A stretch of 60,000 nt of DNA, from contig NC_049984.1 in the NCBI RefSeq assembly GCF_000003815.2, positions 5,286,491 through 5,346,490 of the forward strand. Direction: 5' to 3'. The notes beneath the pieces are model-generated. The model was given only the letters and a program-made list of their open reading frames with translations. It ran no database searches and was not told the DNA's origin. This DNA is from Branchiostoma floridae. Taxonomy: Eukaryota; Chordata; Leptocardii; Amphioxiformes; Branchiostomatidae. Shown piece after piece: positions 1-11,145 of the stretch (position 1 is its first letter; the number at the start of each line of letters is the position of its first letter). Both the position numbers and the translations under genes were made by a program.

Positions 1-857
1 CAATAGTTGATTTGGGACATTGCGAGCGGAGGTTTCTCGCCTGTTCAAAGTTGACCGTGATTTTGTATCTTGAGTGCCACTTAACACGTTTATAACTAAC
101 TGACTCTGAAGACAGAATGCTTGTCGTCGAAACACAAATATCAGGAATACTAGTAGATAGAGATGGGTGCGGCATTCAAGTTCCGAGCACGGAATGCCAT
201 TCCACAGGTGACATACTTGTTATACAGTAGGGTACCTACTGGTGTCAAAGTAGTTTTTTTTTACACAGAAAAACGAAACAAATTATTCGTTCCCACCGCA
301 TACAAATATTTTTATATTCTTTGAAAAATGTGATTAGGCCTTAAAACGCCGAAATGTTGCGTACGCAAGTGGCGTACACAGTATAATTGGTCTGCATTCT
401 TTTCGACTCCTGCGTAATATGAAACAGGCGCTATAGCCTGCAGGTGGTATTTTAAGGCCATTCACACAACACGAATGAAGCTCGTCCGACGAGTCTGGGA
501 TCACATGTACAACTGATAATCATGAAGATGACCAAAAGAAATGCATCTATCACATTTTTCACATGCTGGTCAAGTAGTGGCCAGTTGACTCCATTTGGCC
601 AGTTGGCCAGTTACTCCTTGGCCACCTTTGATACAATCTTATAGCACTGGTGAATCTGCCTTTAGATTAACCCCGATAAAGACAACTCTCACAGCATAGC
701 TAGTAATGGTTACAGGTTATTTCGCAACAATATCAGTTTGCAACCGTCAGTTCGCAACAAGGCAATTCTTTTCGCGACAAGGTACAAGTCGTTTCGCAAC
801 ATTTGAATGTTATTAATCTTGATTTAGCCTAATAGTAATAGAAATTGATGAAACATG
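1..857. other. Upstream flank, no gene recognised
   Basis: AT-rich sequence with no supportable coding region. It includes a short direct-repeat cluster around 718-805 built on a tttcgcaaca core, and repeated tggccagtt motifs near 570-625. It may hold the promoter or a non-coding first exon of the MS4A-like gene; no signal was decisive. Confidence 0.3.
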
Positions 858-1008
858 ATTATACTCCTACCTGTGCATGACGCGTATGAAACTGTACCGC
901 CCGGCGTATGAAAATCACCGGGCTGTCAGGTCCATGCGGCCCCATGTACCTCTGTCGCCGGGGTTGTCTTTCGCACCCGGTAAGATTTTTACGCAGTAGG
1001 AGTATAAT
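858..1008. mobile_element. Short foldback MITE
   Basis: A 151-bp element bounded by perfect 13-bp inverted termini, ATTATACTCCTAC at 858-870 and its complement at 996-1008, with a CG-rich interior. No clear target duplication was found. It lies about 330 bp upstream of the MS4A-like start codon. Confidence 0.55.
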
Positions 1009-1343
1009 TATTTTAGGAATACGATTTATTTGCGAGTTGTGGTCCACTGTTCATTGTAATGTTACTTGTCGAAAAGAGCTAGATAGGATAATTTTCCCAT
1101 ACAATGAACCTGCAAATACTGCACATATTAACTATCATTCTAGCGAAAAAGAAATAAATCAGATTAAATATCATATAGAAAATACATATTTCTGTAATGA
1201 AACTTAGTAAGGAAAATATCAAATCAAGCCGTGTTATTAACAAAAAAGTAAAGTTAAAATGAAAGTTGCATGGTTTTAATTATCCATTAACACAATCGGG
1301 ATCCTTTAATTTCCAATGTTTGCTTGCAGAAGCTGACACCACC

Positions 1344-1502
1344 ATGTGTAAGACTAACGGCCATGCTACTAGTATGTTCGGGCTGGGGGTGACCCTGGTG
1401 GTCCTCGGCGCCCTCAGCACCGTCCTGGGGATCGCCGCCGCCGCAGCCTTCCCTCTGGACTACTACAGCCGCATCAGCGGACCCATATGGGCTGGCGTGT
1501 TT
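1344..1502 (+). CDS. MS4A-like exon 1 (start, TM1, first half of TM2)
   Basis: 53 codons, ending in phase 0 before gtaagt. The exon itself begins at 1330 after ttgcag, leaving 14 nt of 5' UTR. It encodes TM1 and runs into TM2. Confidence 0.85.
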
Positions 1503-4390
1503 GTAAGTATGCTCATGATAACAATGATATCTTTTCTACTACATAGGACTCGTAAGACGGCGATCGGCGATGAACATAAGGAAACAACTTACAAATTAAT
1601 GCTTACGGGCAGGATATAAGTTATGAATGTTTTCCTTTCAAAGGATTCTTTTGGTCTACGGGTGTAGTGACTAGAATGTGGAACCTTGATCAAGGCACAT
1701 ATCCATGGCCATATATAACACATTTTGTAACATAGAAGTATCATATTGAAATATATCATAACGCTGAATGGTCCCCTCCAGCTTTCTCCGTTTGTGAAAG
1801 TATTTGCATATGTCCCTTTTCTGCTGAGAAAAAGGCAAACGAATGTCATTAGTAATCAAATATATTTTGTACGTTCTGTGTGTGTACTTGCTATTCATAT
1901 CATATCTGTACGTCATCGAATATTCAATTAAGTATCAAGTCATAGACATAGTTCATACAAATCCAACGGCCTCCTTCCAGTGGAAAAGAAGCCTTACTTT
2001 GAGGGTTTAATTGGATATTTTCTCGCGGCTGCAGGTTGTCATCACGGGAGTCATGGGCATCATGGCCGGGAGGAACTTCGACCGGGAAGGCGCTCCTAGT
2101 GGATATGTAAGTTTTGGGGTTGTTTTCTTTCATCTTATTTTGCTTTGTTCGTTTCACTGTATGTATCTCGTGTTATTCGATCCATTTCATTTTATTTCTT
2201 TTCATTGTATTCTATGATATTTCTATCTTATTACATTCAAATGGAGTTTTGTTTTGGTTCATTTGTCACAATTACTTAAAAAGTCAAGTTATGATACTAG
2301 TAACATATTGTTTTATCCTTATTCCTCAGACCCCAGCCTTCCTGACCCTGAGCATCATCGGGATCCTCGTGGCGCTGTCCCAAGTCAGCGTGTCCAGCGC
2401 TGCCGTCGGCATCTTTGGAACCTGCTTCATCACGGATCTGGAGAACATCCTCAACAACAACAACGACGGCGACGACTTCAAGTTCAACCCTTTCGTCACC
2501 AAGAGCTACAACACCTGGGATGACGGTGACATCATGCCTTACCACATCAGCGACGATCAGGCCAGTGCTAGCAGTGGGTTTTCTGGACGCAGGATGTATA
2601 CTTCGTAAGCATATCCTTTTTTCTCCGTTCCCGATTTTTAACGGCATTGTTCATAGCAAGGTCATTAGACCACTTCAAGGTAATGAACTAAGAAATTGAA
2701 AATAATTGTAAGGAAATAGCGGTGAACATCTGTTTTGAAGGCTGGTAGGTTGTAGAAAGGAGGGGAACTCCGATGATAGAGTTCCATAATTTTGCAGTCC
2801 GGGAAAAGAAACTGTTGTCTGGAAGCTTGATTAACCTTTGCTTAAAACTCAGTAATGTAAATTGGGATCCTAATCCTGTATATGCATACATGTATGCTCA
2901 ATACAAAAGTTTTTCAAGTAAGTGGAAAAGTTTTCTATTGCGGTCAGATATTCGAGATGCTTGAGTAAGTTTTGTATTGAGTATCTTATTATCATCGGGA
3001 TGTTCATGTAGCCTTCATCGACGTAACGTAGTGAAGCTTCAGGGATGGAAATATTTCTTTCGTTCTACTGCATTTCTCATGAAGGTACTGCTCTGCCGCG
3101 ATCGCCCTGCACTACACCTGCCTGGCGCTAGGGGTGCTGGAGATAATCCTGTGCTTCGTCTCCTCCATCGTCGGCTGCGTGGTGGGCTGTACCTGCTGCA
3201 ACCAGCAGGTGAGTTGGTTGCTTGGTCGGGTTGGCTGGTTGGTTGTAAAATACGGGATACACGAACGTCTTTAGAATGGCGGCAACCACGCAGCTTTGAC
3301 CCACCTGCTCGATCATTTAGGTCACGTATTTGCCTCTGACAGATCTCAAGTACAAGGAGTATATACCTAAGCATGATTCTTAGTGATTTTATCGAATAAA
3401 ATACAATTGTAGTTACAAGTGTGTCTGTGTAGACCCTTTGCAGTTTGACGATGCTTTGCAAAAGCGTTTTTACTTGTTGAACACATAACATTTAGTATAT
3501 TTAAGTACTTTGCCGTATCTGATGACAAGTCTGTTGTTCTAGCCGGGCCCGAGCGTGGTGATCATGCAGCCGTCTAACCTGCCGTACGCGCAGATGCCCC
3601 CTACCGTCAACAACCCAGGTAACATCAATCAAAAATCTTTGGTGTTTCAGTTACTTCCTTTTCCGATAGTTTGCTGTATACCTACCTATGTACATCTGGT
3701 CACGCCGTGTGCATTGCATGTGCTGTGCGCCCTCTGGATGTCGTTTAAATTTGTGCATCTAGGGGTCACTACTAGGACCAAAGATTCGTAACTTTGTACC
3801 GCTATTGAGTGCATACTGGGTTTTAGTTTATGGGAACTATACAAAAATAGCAGGTCTGGTTTGACTTTCGGTTTGGTTTGGTTACGGAAGCTCCTTGCTT
3901 CGTTTTATCCGATCGTTCTATCCCAACAGCTTTAATTTCCCCCACTCTACTGAGTGATTTTCCTCACCATGACTCGTACGATCTGTACGAGATACTTTAC
4001 TTTCACGGTGGGTTTATTTTTCGGTTGGAGCAAAATAGGAGGGTTGTCAGTGTTTTAAATTTGTGGCTGAAACAATTCCTTAGTATAATATTATCACAAA
4101 ATGTATATTAACGATATTAGAATTTTACGTTACGGCATCGTCGTGAAAACAAAACCATCGTAAACATTCCAATATCAACATAAGCAAATCTTATAGGAGT
4201 GTTGTTTCTTTCAGCTATGCCGGGCGCCTATCCGCAAGCCGGCTACATCCAGCAGCTGAGCGGCCATCCCCAGGCCGGCTACGGGCCTCCCCCCGCCTAC
4301 ATCCCGCCGCCTGCTCAGCAGAGCCCGGCGTACCCAGCCGGTCCCACCGATACCGACCAGGCTGTCCACGTGAAGGCTCAGCCTGTCTAA
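1344..4390 (+). CDS. MS4A/CD20-like four-pass membrane protein (six coding exons)
   Basis: Six exons joined with closing phases give 293 aa. Hydrophobic segments lie at about residues 12-34, 46-66, 81-106 and 173-201. Segment 2 carries the G-P-I-W-x-G-V-F...I-x-G-V-M-G-I-M-A-G pattern typical of the MS4A/CD20 family (established family knowledge). The long loop between segments 3 and 4 is Asn/Asp-rich (about 107-170) and holds Cys109 and Cys171, which could pair. The C-terminal tail (211-293) is Pro/Tyr/Gln-rich with a PPAY motif at 261-264, a possible WW-domain ligand. The start is the first ATG after the acceptor at 1329, with a good CACCATG context. Family members sit in the plasma membrane and act as channel-like or receptor-associated adaptors; the substrate or partner here is unknown. 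Other tetraspan families are possible, but MS4A fits best. A 5' non-coding exon is expected upstream and was not found. Confidence 0.85.
2035..2106 (+). CDS. MS4A-like exon 2 (rest of TM2)
   Basis: 24 codons, phase 0 on both sides, with acceptor ctgcag and donor gtaagt. It completes TM2 and the short cytoplasmic loop. Confidence 0.85.
2330..2604 (+). CDS. MS4A-like exon 3 (TM3 and acidic loop)
   Basis: 91 codons plus 2 nt, acceptor cctcag, donor gtaagc. It encodes TM3 and the Asn/Asp-rich extracellular loop. Confidence 0.85.
3085..3208 (+). CDS. MS4A-like exon 4 (TM4)
   Basis: It completes the split Ser codon and encodes Tyr-Cys followed by TM4, ending in a Cys-rich membrane-proximal stretch. 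The acceptor is the purine-rich atgaag, weak but the only one that keeps phase. Donor gtgagt. Confidence 0.8.
3543..3618 (+). CDS. MS4A-like exon 5 (tail)
   Basis: 25 codons plus 1 nt of Pro-rich cytoplasmic tail. Acceptor ttctag, donor gtaaca. Confidence 0.8.
4215..4390 (+). CDS. MS4A-like exon 6 (PPxY tail and stop)
   Basis: Acceptor tttcag. It encodes repeated Tyr/Pro/Gln motifs including PPAY and ends in TAA. An hAT-like MITE starts 23 bp after the stop. Confidence 0.85.
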
Positions 4391-4413
4391 AGTGCCTGGT
4401 GAACCATCCTGGT

Positions 4414-4759
4414 TAGGGCTGGGTACCGGTTCACTGTACCGGTACAAAACCGGTTTTTCTTATTGGACCGGTCCAGAAAAACCGGACCTGAAAAAATTGT
4501 GTGGACCGGATGTTGGACCAAGTTTTACAGTCAATCGTACAGAGGCAATTAGCGTTGTAGGATTTGAAAGCGCCAGTAGGATTCGAACACTCCACAAAAC
4601 AGATTTCTTTGTAGCAAAATTGACCATTGTTTTGAGTATTGTCCATTCACAAGTTCTCACATACTGAATCAGGTCCAGGTTCAGGTCCGGACCTGGACCT
4701 AATCCTCTGCACCTGAACCGGACCTGGACCTGAACTTTCTGTACCGGTACCCACCCCTA
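4414..4759. mobile_element. hAT-like MITE, copy 1, in the 3' UTR of the MS4A-like gene
   Basis: 346 bp. The termini TAGGGCTGGGTACCGG and TAGGGGTGGGTACCGG are inverted. It is flanked by a perfect 8-bp direct repeat, ATCCTGGT (4406-4413 and 4760-4767), the size expected for hAT transposition. The interior holds tandem CAGGTCC/GGACCTG motifs. A related copy is at 32702-33117. It encodes no transposase. Confidence 0.85.
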
Positions 4760-4767
4760 ATCCTGGT

Positions 4768-7269
4768 CACTCTCCAAGCAGAGATTGTCAGGGAAGACTG
4801 TGATCCTCTTCTGATATATACGTTTTCTTATGAAGTTATACTTGACAGTCGACCCAATACATCGGGCCGGCTGTTACAATATCGGGGTATTTGAGAGGGT
4901 CACATTTCGCAATCAACCTCTGCCTTGAGAGTACTTCATGGCCATTGAGCACAAGATTTATATTCATACAAAGAGAAATAAGTATTCTGAGCTTGCCTTA
5001 TCTACTTAAAGGAAGACAACAGGATGTTCTTCTAGCTTTATTTGGTGTTAACTGAATAGCTTGTTTATAAATCAGTGCACATACAGTTCAAAGTCAGCGG
5101 TCCGATGGCCTTAAACATCAAGCTTAGACCTTAGCACTTCTGAAACACGTTTATGGAAAAGAAGAAAATGGATTATTTAATAGGACTGAGATGGACTTGA
5201 TGTATAAACGTTACCATCACTTGATGCTCGGATCTGAGAAAGCGGCTTGTTTATCACTGAAAAAGTCGCCTGCACTCAGGATGACATTCCAATGTGCCTT
5301 TAATAGTCGTAAACTCTGTCGTATATTTATCACTCCCAGCAAACCAGCTTAAATATATAAACACAACGTATGATATACGATATAAGCGTTGGTGTCGTAT
5401 TGGTTGACGTTGACTATATATATACATCTGTCGCATTATCAAAATGCTTGGGCTTAAACTATTGACTTGTTTGTTGCTTAATCGTTGTTGCACAACGTTT
5501 GCAGGCATTAATCAAGGTATTTTAATGCAACCAAAACACCTCTACAGTAACTGGTCTAAAGTAAGCTGCTAGAGAGCCCAAACTACTTTCCGAGCATAAC
5601 GAATATCATATCGGATACATTGGGACACTCGGAATACAAAATAAATTTTGCAAAGACAAAGTGGTTATAAGAGAGAAGAAAGTAGACATGTTTTCTTGAA
5701 TGGAAACACCATATGATGCTTTTCAATTCAAGTACACAAGTACATCAAGATTGGTAGGCATGGCATTTCTCACCTGTTGTGTAGTGTGATTGGGTATATT
5801 GTCACGGCTCTCGCGTTTGTGTTTAAAGAATTGATCTTTCCAACACATTAAAAAAACATCTGGAAGTTTACGTTATCATTGATATCCTATCTTTTACTTA
5901 TTGTATATAGTTATGTGGTTATTTCGGTGAAAATGTTACCGCATGGCGGGACTGTTACTAAACATTGTGAAGTGTTTCTGTGCCAAACATTGTTGAGAGT
6001 TTCATGGTGTCATAAACTAGCAACTTAATTTAGCGGTTTAAAGCTCCAATCACTCACTCGGCTCATGTTATAAGAAAAACATGATAAGGCACGAAAATAT
6101 ACAAGGTGAAGCAATAAATGTAAAGACCAGTGTAATATATCAAAAGTTATCTGGCGTTACGTAGTGTTGAAGAACTCTCTACTCTGCTCTACTTTGCTCT
6201 GCTCTGCTCTACTCTACAGTCAGAGTAGTACTCTACTCTACTCTGCTCTACCCAGAGTAGTACTCTACTCTACATATAAATACTCTACTCTGCTTTAAAA
6301 ACAAACAAGAAAAAAAACGCAATATCAGAGAGTGTGACGAAGGTGACATACGGTAGCTAAAACGACTAACAGACATAAACGCATGCGCATACATGTATGC
6401 ATGTCTAACCCGTTACTAGCATTATTTCCCACTTGATTCCCGTATTAATAACGTTCTATTCAAGTGTATTCTTACATTACATCTTTGGTTTTCTTAGCCC
6501 CAGACAGTCTTCCGCAGTGGGATCATAGCTGGCTCTTCTGGATGATAAAGTTACAGACAGACAAGTGGGCGATTTTAATGCGATTATCAAAACACTTTAA
6601 AGCAGCCCGGCTCAGTCATGTGGATCCCTTAGTTACCGCTTATAGCCAAGAAAAACGCAGTCAAAGAGTTGAAAAGTCATAAAGTCATACTAAGAACATA
6701 CTTGGATACTTTAGTAATGTCCTTTGCCATACGAAATCAACCATCTGACTACAGTAACGTAAAAGGACTGATTGTCTGGAGGCGAAATTTTTGTCACCCT
6801 CCCTGGCAACAGTCGAGTCATGTTTACAATCTCCAAGCGGATCCGATCAGCTAAAGCCGTCCGAACTACTCCGGCCAGAACTAACCCCTCCCCAAAACCA
6901 CACACGGGAGATTATGTACAAGCTTGTCTGGTCCTGTATGTAGAGCCCTTCTGCTGAAGAACTACATTCAACACGGGCCCGGTGAAGTGGTTTGTCCGTA
7001 GGTGACCACTTCACAAAAGTCTCTGACAGGTCTGTCCACAAATGGTGGCGTTTCACCTTGGGACCCGTCCATGTCGGAGAATAGGGGTGCTCGTCTAACA
7101 AAGCAACAGGTGGTTGTCATCGTCAATGGGTCAAGCACCACAGAATTGCACTAAAATGAAGATTGCCGTGTAGTAACAACCTATAAATATCATATACAAA
7201 TATATTAACGTATACTTTGTTTGAAATATTGAGAAGAAAGAAAGTTTAGCTTGCCCGTTTCCCCCGCAG
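4768..7269. other. Intergenic sequence between the MS4A-like gene and ANKAR
   Basis: No exon could be supported. It contains a candidate AATAAA near 5638 and the CTCTACTCTG minisatellite listed separately. The open frames here are short and lack codon structure or flanking splice sites. Confidence 0.4.
6174..6294. repeat. CTCTACTCTG minisatellite
   Basis: Degenerate tandem units of ctctactctg/ctctgctcta, including short inverted stretches (agagtagtactctact) that could fold. Confidence 0.8.
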
Positions 7270-7471
7270 AATGGCACGACCTAAGGAAACGTATTGCCAT
7301 GCATGATGTGCGGTGTTTGGTTTGGTGTTTTGTTTCCGGGGTTTACAGTCTGGTAACCTGGGCCGAGCGTAGCCTACGGAACCACCGCCACGAGTTGCTA
7401 GGGCCGAGGAACTCCGACATGGAGGGGACCTGAGGGACCCACAGGACGTTCCGAGCTACCGACGCCAACCA
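7270..7471 (+). other. Possible non-coding 5' exon of ANKAR
   Basis: A locally GC-rich island on AT-rich flanks. It follows a good acceptor (tttcccccgcag at about 7258-7269) and ends at CCACAG before gtgaga. It has no long open frame, only a tiny one starting at ATG 7420. It could be a 5' UTR exon of the downstream ANKAR gene. Transcript data would be needed; the call is inference. Confidence 0.3.
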
Positions 7472-8457
7472 CAGGTGAGACAGACAAGTTTAGAGCAACT
7501 TCCGATCGCAAACTTTCTCCGTGTGTCGTCAGGAAAGTTGGGTTGACGTTACAAGCTAGCTGTGACTGATGTGGCTGTCGCGGTATACGCGCGGTAGCAT
7601 GTTGGCCTTTCTACTCTTGGCATGTAATTTTAGCTTGAATTATTCACGGGGAGTCATGACTAGGCCATTATGTCGCGAGTTACCACCTGTGTTACACCTG
7701 TTTCCGTACCTTTATGAGAAGGGCAAGGTGGAAGAGTCTAGATCTGCCGTCATTTTGCGTTTGTCCAGTAAACAAGTTGTCCTGTATCTATACACAGCTT
7801 ATGAAAACATCATTACACTGAAATGATGGTACTGCAAATATAACAGGAAGATGACGCAAACAGATAGACACTTTACACTATTGACAAAAGGATTTACGTT
7901 ATCAAAATGATTCTAGTTTGAGACACACTCTTTCAAGTTGCTTTTTTACTAAAAAAACACATTCACCAAGCCACTACTTTTTCAGTATTTGGTTCTAATT
8001 CTAAGTACTGCAAGTCATTTACATCGGAGGCTTTTTTGTGACTTTTTATCTTGCTATATAGCTTTACCTATTTCTTTGAAAACGATTCAGGGCAATTGTG
8101 TTTAACACATTCTTAAAGCCTATATTCTGGTAGATATAAAAGGGCTAAAATCTTCTGACATGAATAAATAATGTTTCCTTTAAAATGGTCAACAAGTCTT
8201 ATTAAGATAACATTGTGTCACACAGGATAGTATTGATTGATTCCATACCTGTCAAATTTTGTTGTTTTTCGTAAACGTTCAACGACAACAAACATGGATT
8301 GTCTGTTAATTAAGGGGAGATACATAATCTTAGCATTTAGTCATTATCTTGTAATAGCAACTAATTCTTTCATACATAAGGTTTGTTCTGCATAAGCAAT
8401 ACATGTACATGTAAATCACCTTTGGGCATAACACACCTGTCCAGTTTTGTAATGTTA

Positions 8458-8674
8458 GTTTACCTTTATCCTCCAGGTAACCTATATCTGTTGTTTTTAA
8501 AAATAGTTTATTCAGGGATATTAAGTCTATGGACAGTGGTTTCAGGTGGACTGCAATATTTTCACAATGTTGCTGTTATATTCAAAACATTGCACTGTCC
8601 GTGGATTTGATATCCAGGAATACCCCTTTTTTTTTAAACAACGGATATAGGTTACCCAGCGGATAAAGGTAAAC
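8458..8674. mobile_element. Long-TIR foldback element
   Basis: 217 bp with termini inverted over about 45 bp, starting GTTTACCTTTATCC and continuing through a shared GGTAACCTATATC core. The inner sequence also pairs (GGACAGTG with CACTGTCC), so most of it can fold into one long hairpin. It is flanked by GTTA on both sides, a possible 4-bp duplication. Confidence 0.65.
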
Positions 8675-8711
8675 GTTATACACAACTTACAGTAAATGCA
8701 AACTGTGTAAG

Positions 8712-8990
8712 ATAGGACTGTAAGGTTTGATTTGCTCACACTGGGATGGACTCCTACCCAATAAGTGAGATGTGGCTGAGGCCTTATCAAAACACAGGGC
8801 CTCTGGCTCATATCCCATATGAGAGGGTGTCTCTTGCACAGCTAGGTACTCTTTCTCACCTGTTTCGAGTGAGAAAATAGGTGAACAGTACCTTTCCAAA
8901 GGACACAACTTTGAGGCCTGTTAGGGATTTGAACCCAGAACCATTGGATTTTATGTCAACAACCACAAGGCCACCTTGCCACGTTACATC
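8712..8990 (-). mobile_element. tRNA-derived SINE (head on the minus strand)
   Basis: On the minus strand near 8920-8985 there is a tRNA-like segment with a B-box GGTTCTGGGTTCAAATCCC. The rest resembles a SINE body. It has no cloverleaf-competent tRNA gene. Confidence 0.5.
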
Positions 8991-10481
8991 TTTTGAATAT
9001 CTGTCACCCAAATTTTACATTGGGTAACTTTTCTTTTTCTTGAATGTATTTCTTGAGAACATGCCAGGCAATGTAAAGTTACATGTTTACTGTGTGTGCC
9101 CAATTAGACTATATGGCCAACCTAGTTACTGTCATATAAAAGGTTGCTGTTTAACCAGGACAAATATGTACTTATTAATGCTATACTAGAAGAAAACCTA
9201 TAAATTTGCTATCACCAAATAATGAAGAAGAATCATTCTTACAAGTCAAATTTACAATACAGGTTTTACATATGAGTTGCCGTTTTGTTTTGTACCAGTT
9301 AAAAAACCATTAAGGGACAACACCTGCATTGGCACTCTTGACCATTGAGCACTTCTTAACTTAAACAAACAAAACTGATCCTATAGTTGAAACTGCTTGT
9401 TTTTTTCCAGTCCAGCAGTTTTCTGAAGAACGTTTGCTTAGCTGGCCCACATTAAATAACCCTTAGAGCTGCTAGCGAGTAAAGAACTTGGCCTAATAGG
9501 TTTTTCCACAAACATTGACTCAGAGTCTGTTGTACAACAAATGTCAAATATGATTATTGACACATGAAAGATTGTGACAAATTACTACTTCTGGTTATGG
9601 TTTTATTGGTTAAGAGCCAAGGACTTATCAAAACGTTGCTTAGTCTCAAAAGTGCCTCAATTCATCAAAGAAGGCTTGCAATATTTTGGAAATCATAAGA
9701 GAATGGCAACAAGAACCTATTTTGATTTGGGAGACAGGTTTTTTCAAATCAAATACCCAATGATTTGTTGCAATTGTTTCGCTCTGAAAAATTATAACAG
9801 TATAAGAGAGACCTGACATACTAATTCTGTATTTCCAGGGTTGGGACAAACATGTTGCAATTAGTATAAGCATGACACAAGTTTGAGGTCCTGACCAGAG
9901 TTCAGTTTGGGAGGATTTTCAAGGTGTGGTTCTCTTTATGCAAAGGAATCAATGTCTTTACGTTAAACACCCCTCGCAAATACCTGAAACCCAACCCACA
10001 GTGTCCCGCAAGTATCAAGGTACGATCGTCCCAGAATGTCGGCCAAGATTGAGCGCCTAATTGCTTGTAAAGAGCAAATATCCATGACAAAGCAACTCGC
10101 TGTCTTTAATTGGAGCAGGAAAAATGCACACCGCAAAAGATATTCTTAGTCTATTTTGTTTATATGCTGTGACTTTCTGTCAGACCCTGTGCCTGTTTTG
10201 CTAGTTGTGTAAGAATTTGTCCTTTGTTCTTCTATGTGCAGAAGTATTTTGTGTTTGTATAGATACCTGATAGGTTGGAGTCGTAAGCAAAACTTTTGTG
10301 TGTTCTGTTTACACAACAGTTTGGGGCAGTTCTTTTAAGCTGACGAATCTGTATGGCGCGAGTTAGGGGTAAAAACAGCTGTTTCATGCCTTTGATACAA
10401 TACTTTTGCACAATAAAAGCTTTGGCTAAAACTCACAACCTATCTACAGCAAGGCTAACACTCTATCCACTTGTCCATTGC

Positions 10482-10870
10482 CGAATAACTTATCATTTCA
10501 TTTGCTTACTTTCCAGATAAATCATGTCCATCATCCAAAGATGAACTCTTAATTAAAATTGCACACTGACGGATTTCCGAACCACCTGTGAACCATGAAT
10601 GATGTGGATGAACACCACCTTTAACGGCAACATCAAGTCACTTGTCTGTGTCGTATAACTTATCATTTTGATTTGCTTACTTCCCAGATAAATCATGTTG
10701 ATCATCCAAAGATGAACTTTTAATTAAAAGTTTCCAAACCACGAGTGTGAGCCATGAATGAGGTGGATGAACAGGGGTGGGGCCACGTCCACCATGCCAC
10801 CTTTAATGGCTACGTCAAGTCACTTGTCTGTTGTCGTATAACTTATCATTTTGATTCGCTTACTTTCCAG
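10482..10870 (+). repeat. Two degenerate tandem copies of the ANKAR exon 1 acceptor region
   Basis: Two units of about 160-190 bp precede the real exon. Each contains a cttacttYccagataaatcatg acceptor-like segment, then gaaccac...gagccatgaatgaggtgg start-codon sequence and the beginning of the coding exon. The copy at 10737-10822 keeps the ATG (10754) and about 23 codons nearly identical to the real protein start; the copy at 10581-10640 is more decayed. Confidence 0.8.
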
Positions 10871-10946
10871 ATAAATCATGTCGATCATCCAAAGATGATA
10901 CTCTTAAGGGCTGCACGCTGACGGATTTTCGAACCACCTGTGAGCC

Positions 10947-11145
10947 ATGAATGAGGTGGATGAACAGGGGTGGGGACACGTCCACCATGCCGCCTTTAAC
11001 GGCTACGTCAAGTCGGTGGAGCGCTTCGTCACGGCGATGGAGGATCAGCTGGAGTTCACGACCCAGGATAACCTCCACTCCACCCCGCTGCTGTGTGCCA
11101 CCATGTCCGGGAACATCGAGATGATACAGAAGCTCTTGGACCTCG
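10947..11145 (+). CDS. ANKAR: ANKAR exon 1 (ankyrin repeats 1-2)
   Basis: 66 codons plus 1 nt. The exon probably starts at 10871 after ctttccag, with a 5' UTR containing a six-codon upstream ORF at 10878. Donor gtaggt. Both edges of this exon have tandem copies in the neighbouring sequence. Confidence 0.8.

Larger units (their letters stand above)
7472..10481. other. Probable long first intron or upstream region of ANKAR
   Basis: AT-rich with no coding exon recognised. It holds a long-TIR foldback element (8458-8674) and a tRNA-derived SINE head on the minus strand (about 8900-8990). No ankyrin-type coding sequence was found upstream of 10947, although vertebrate ANKAR is longer at its N-terminus. 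Confidence 0.4.

Noticed and set aside
2297-2647. Minus-strand 116-codon frame over MS4A-like exon 3
   Set aside because: Antisense shadow; the plus strand has transmembrane segments and matching splice phases.
7251-7433. 60-codon open frame as a protein-coding exon
   Set aside because: The frame lacks conserved features. If transcribed at all, the region looks like a 5' UTR exon.
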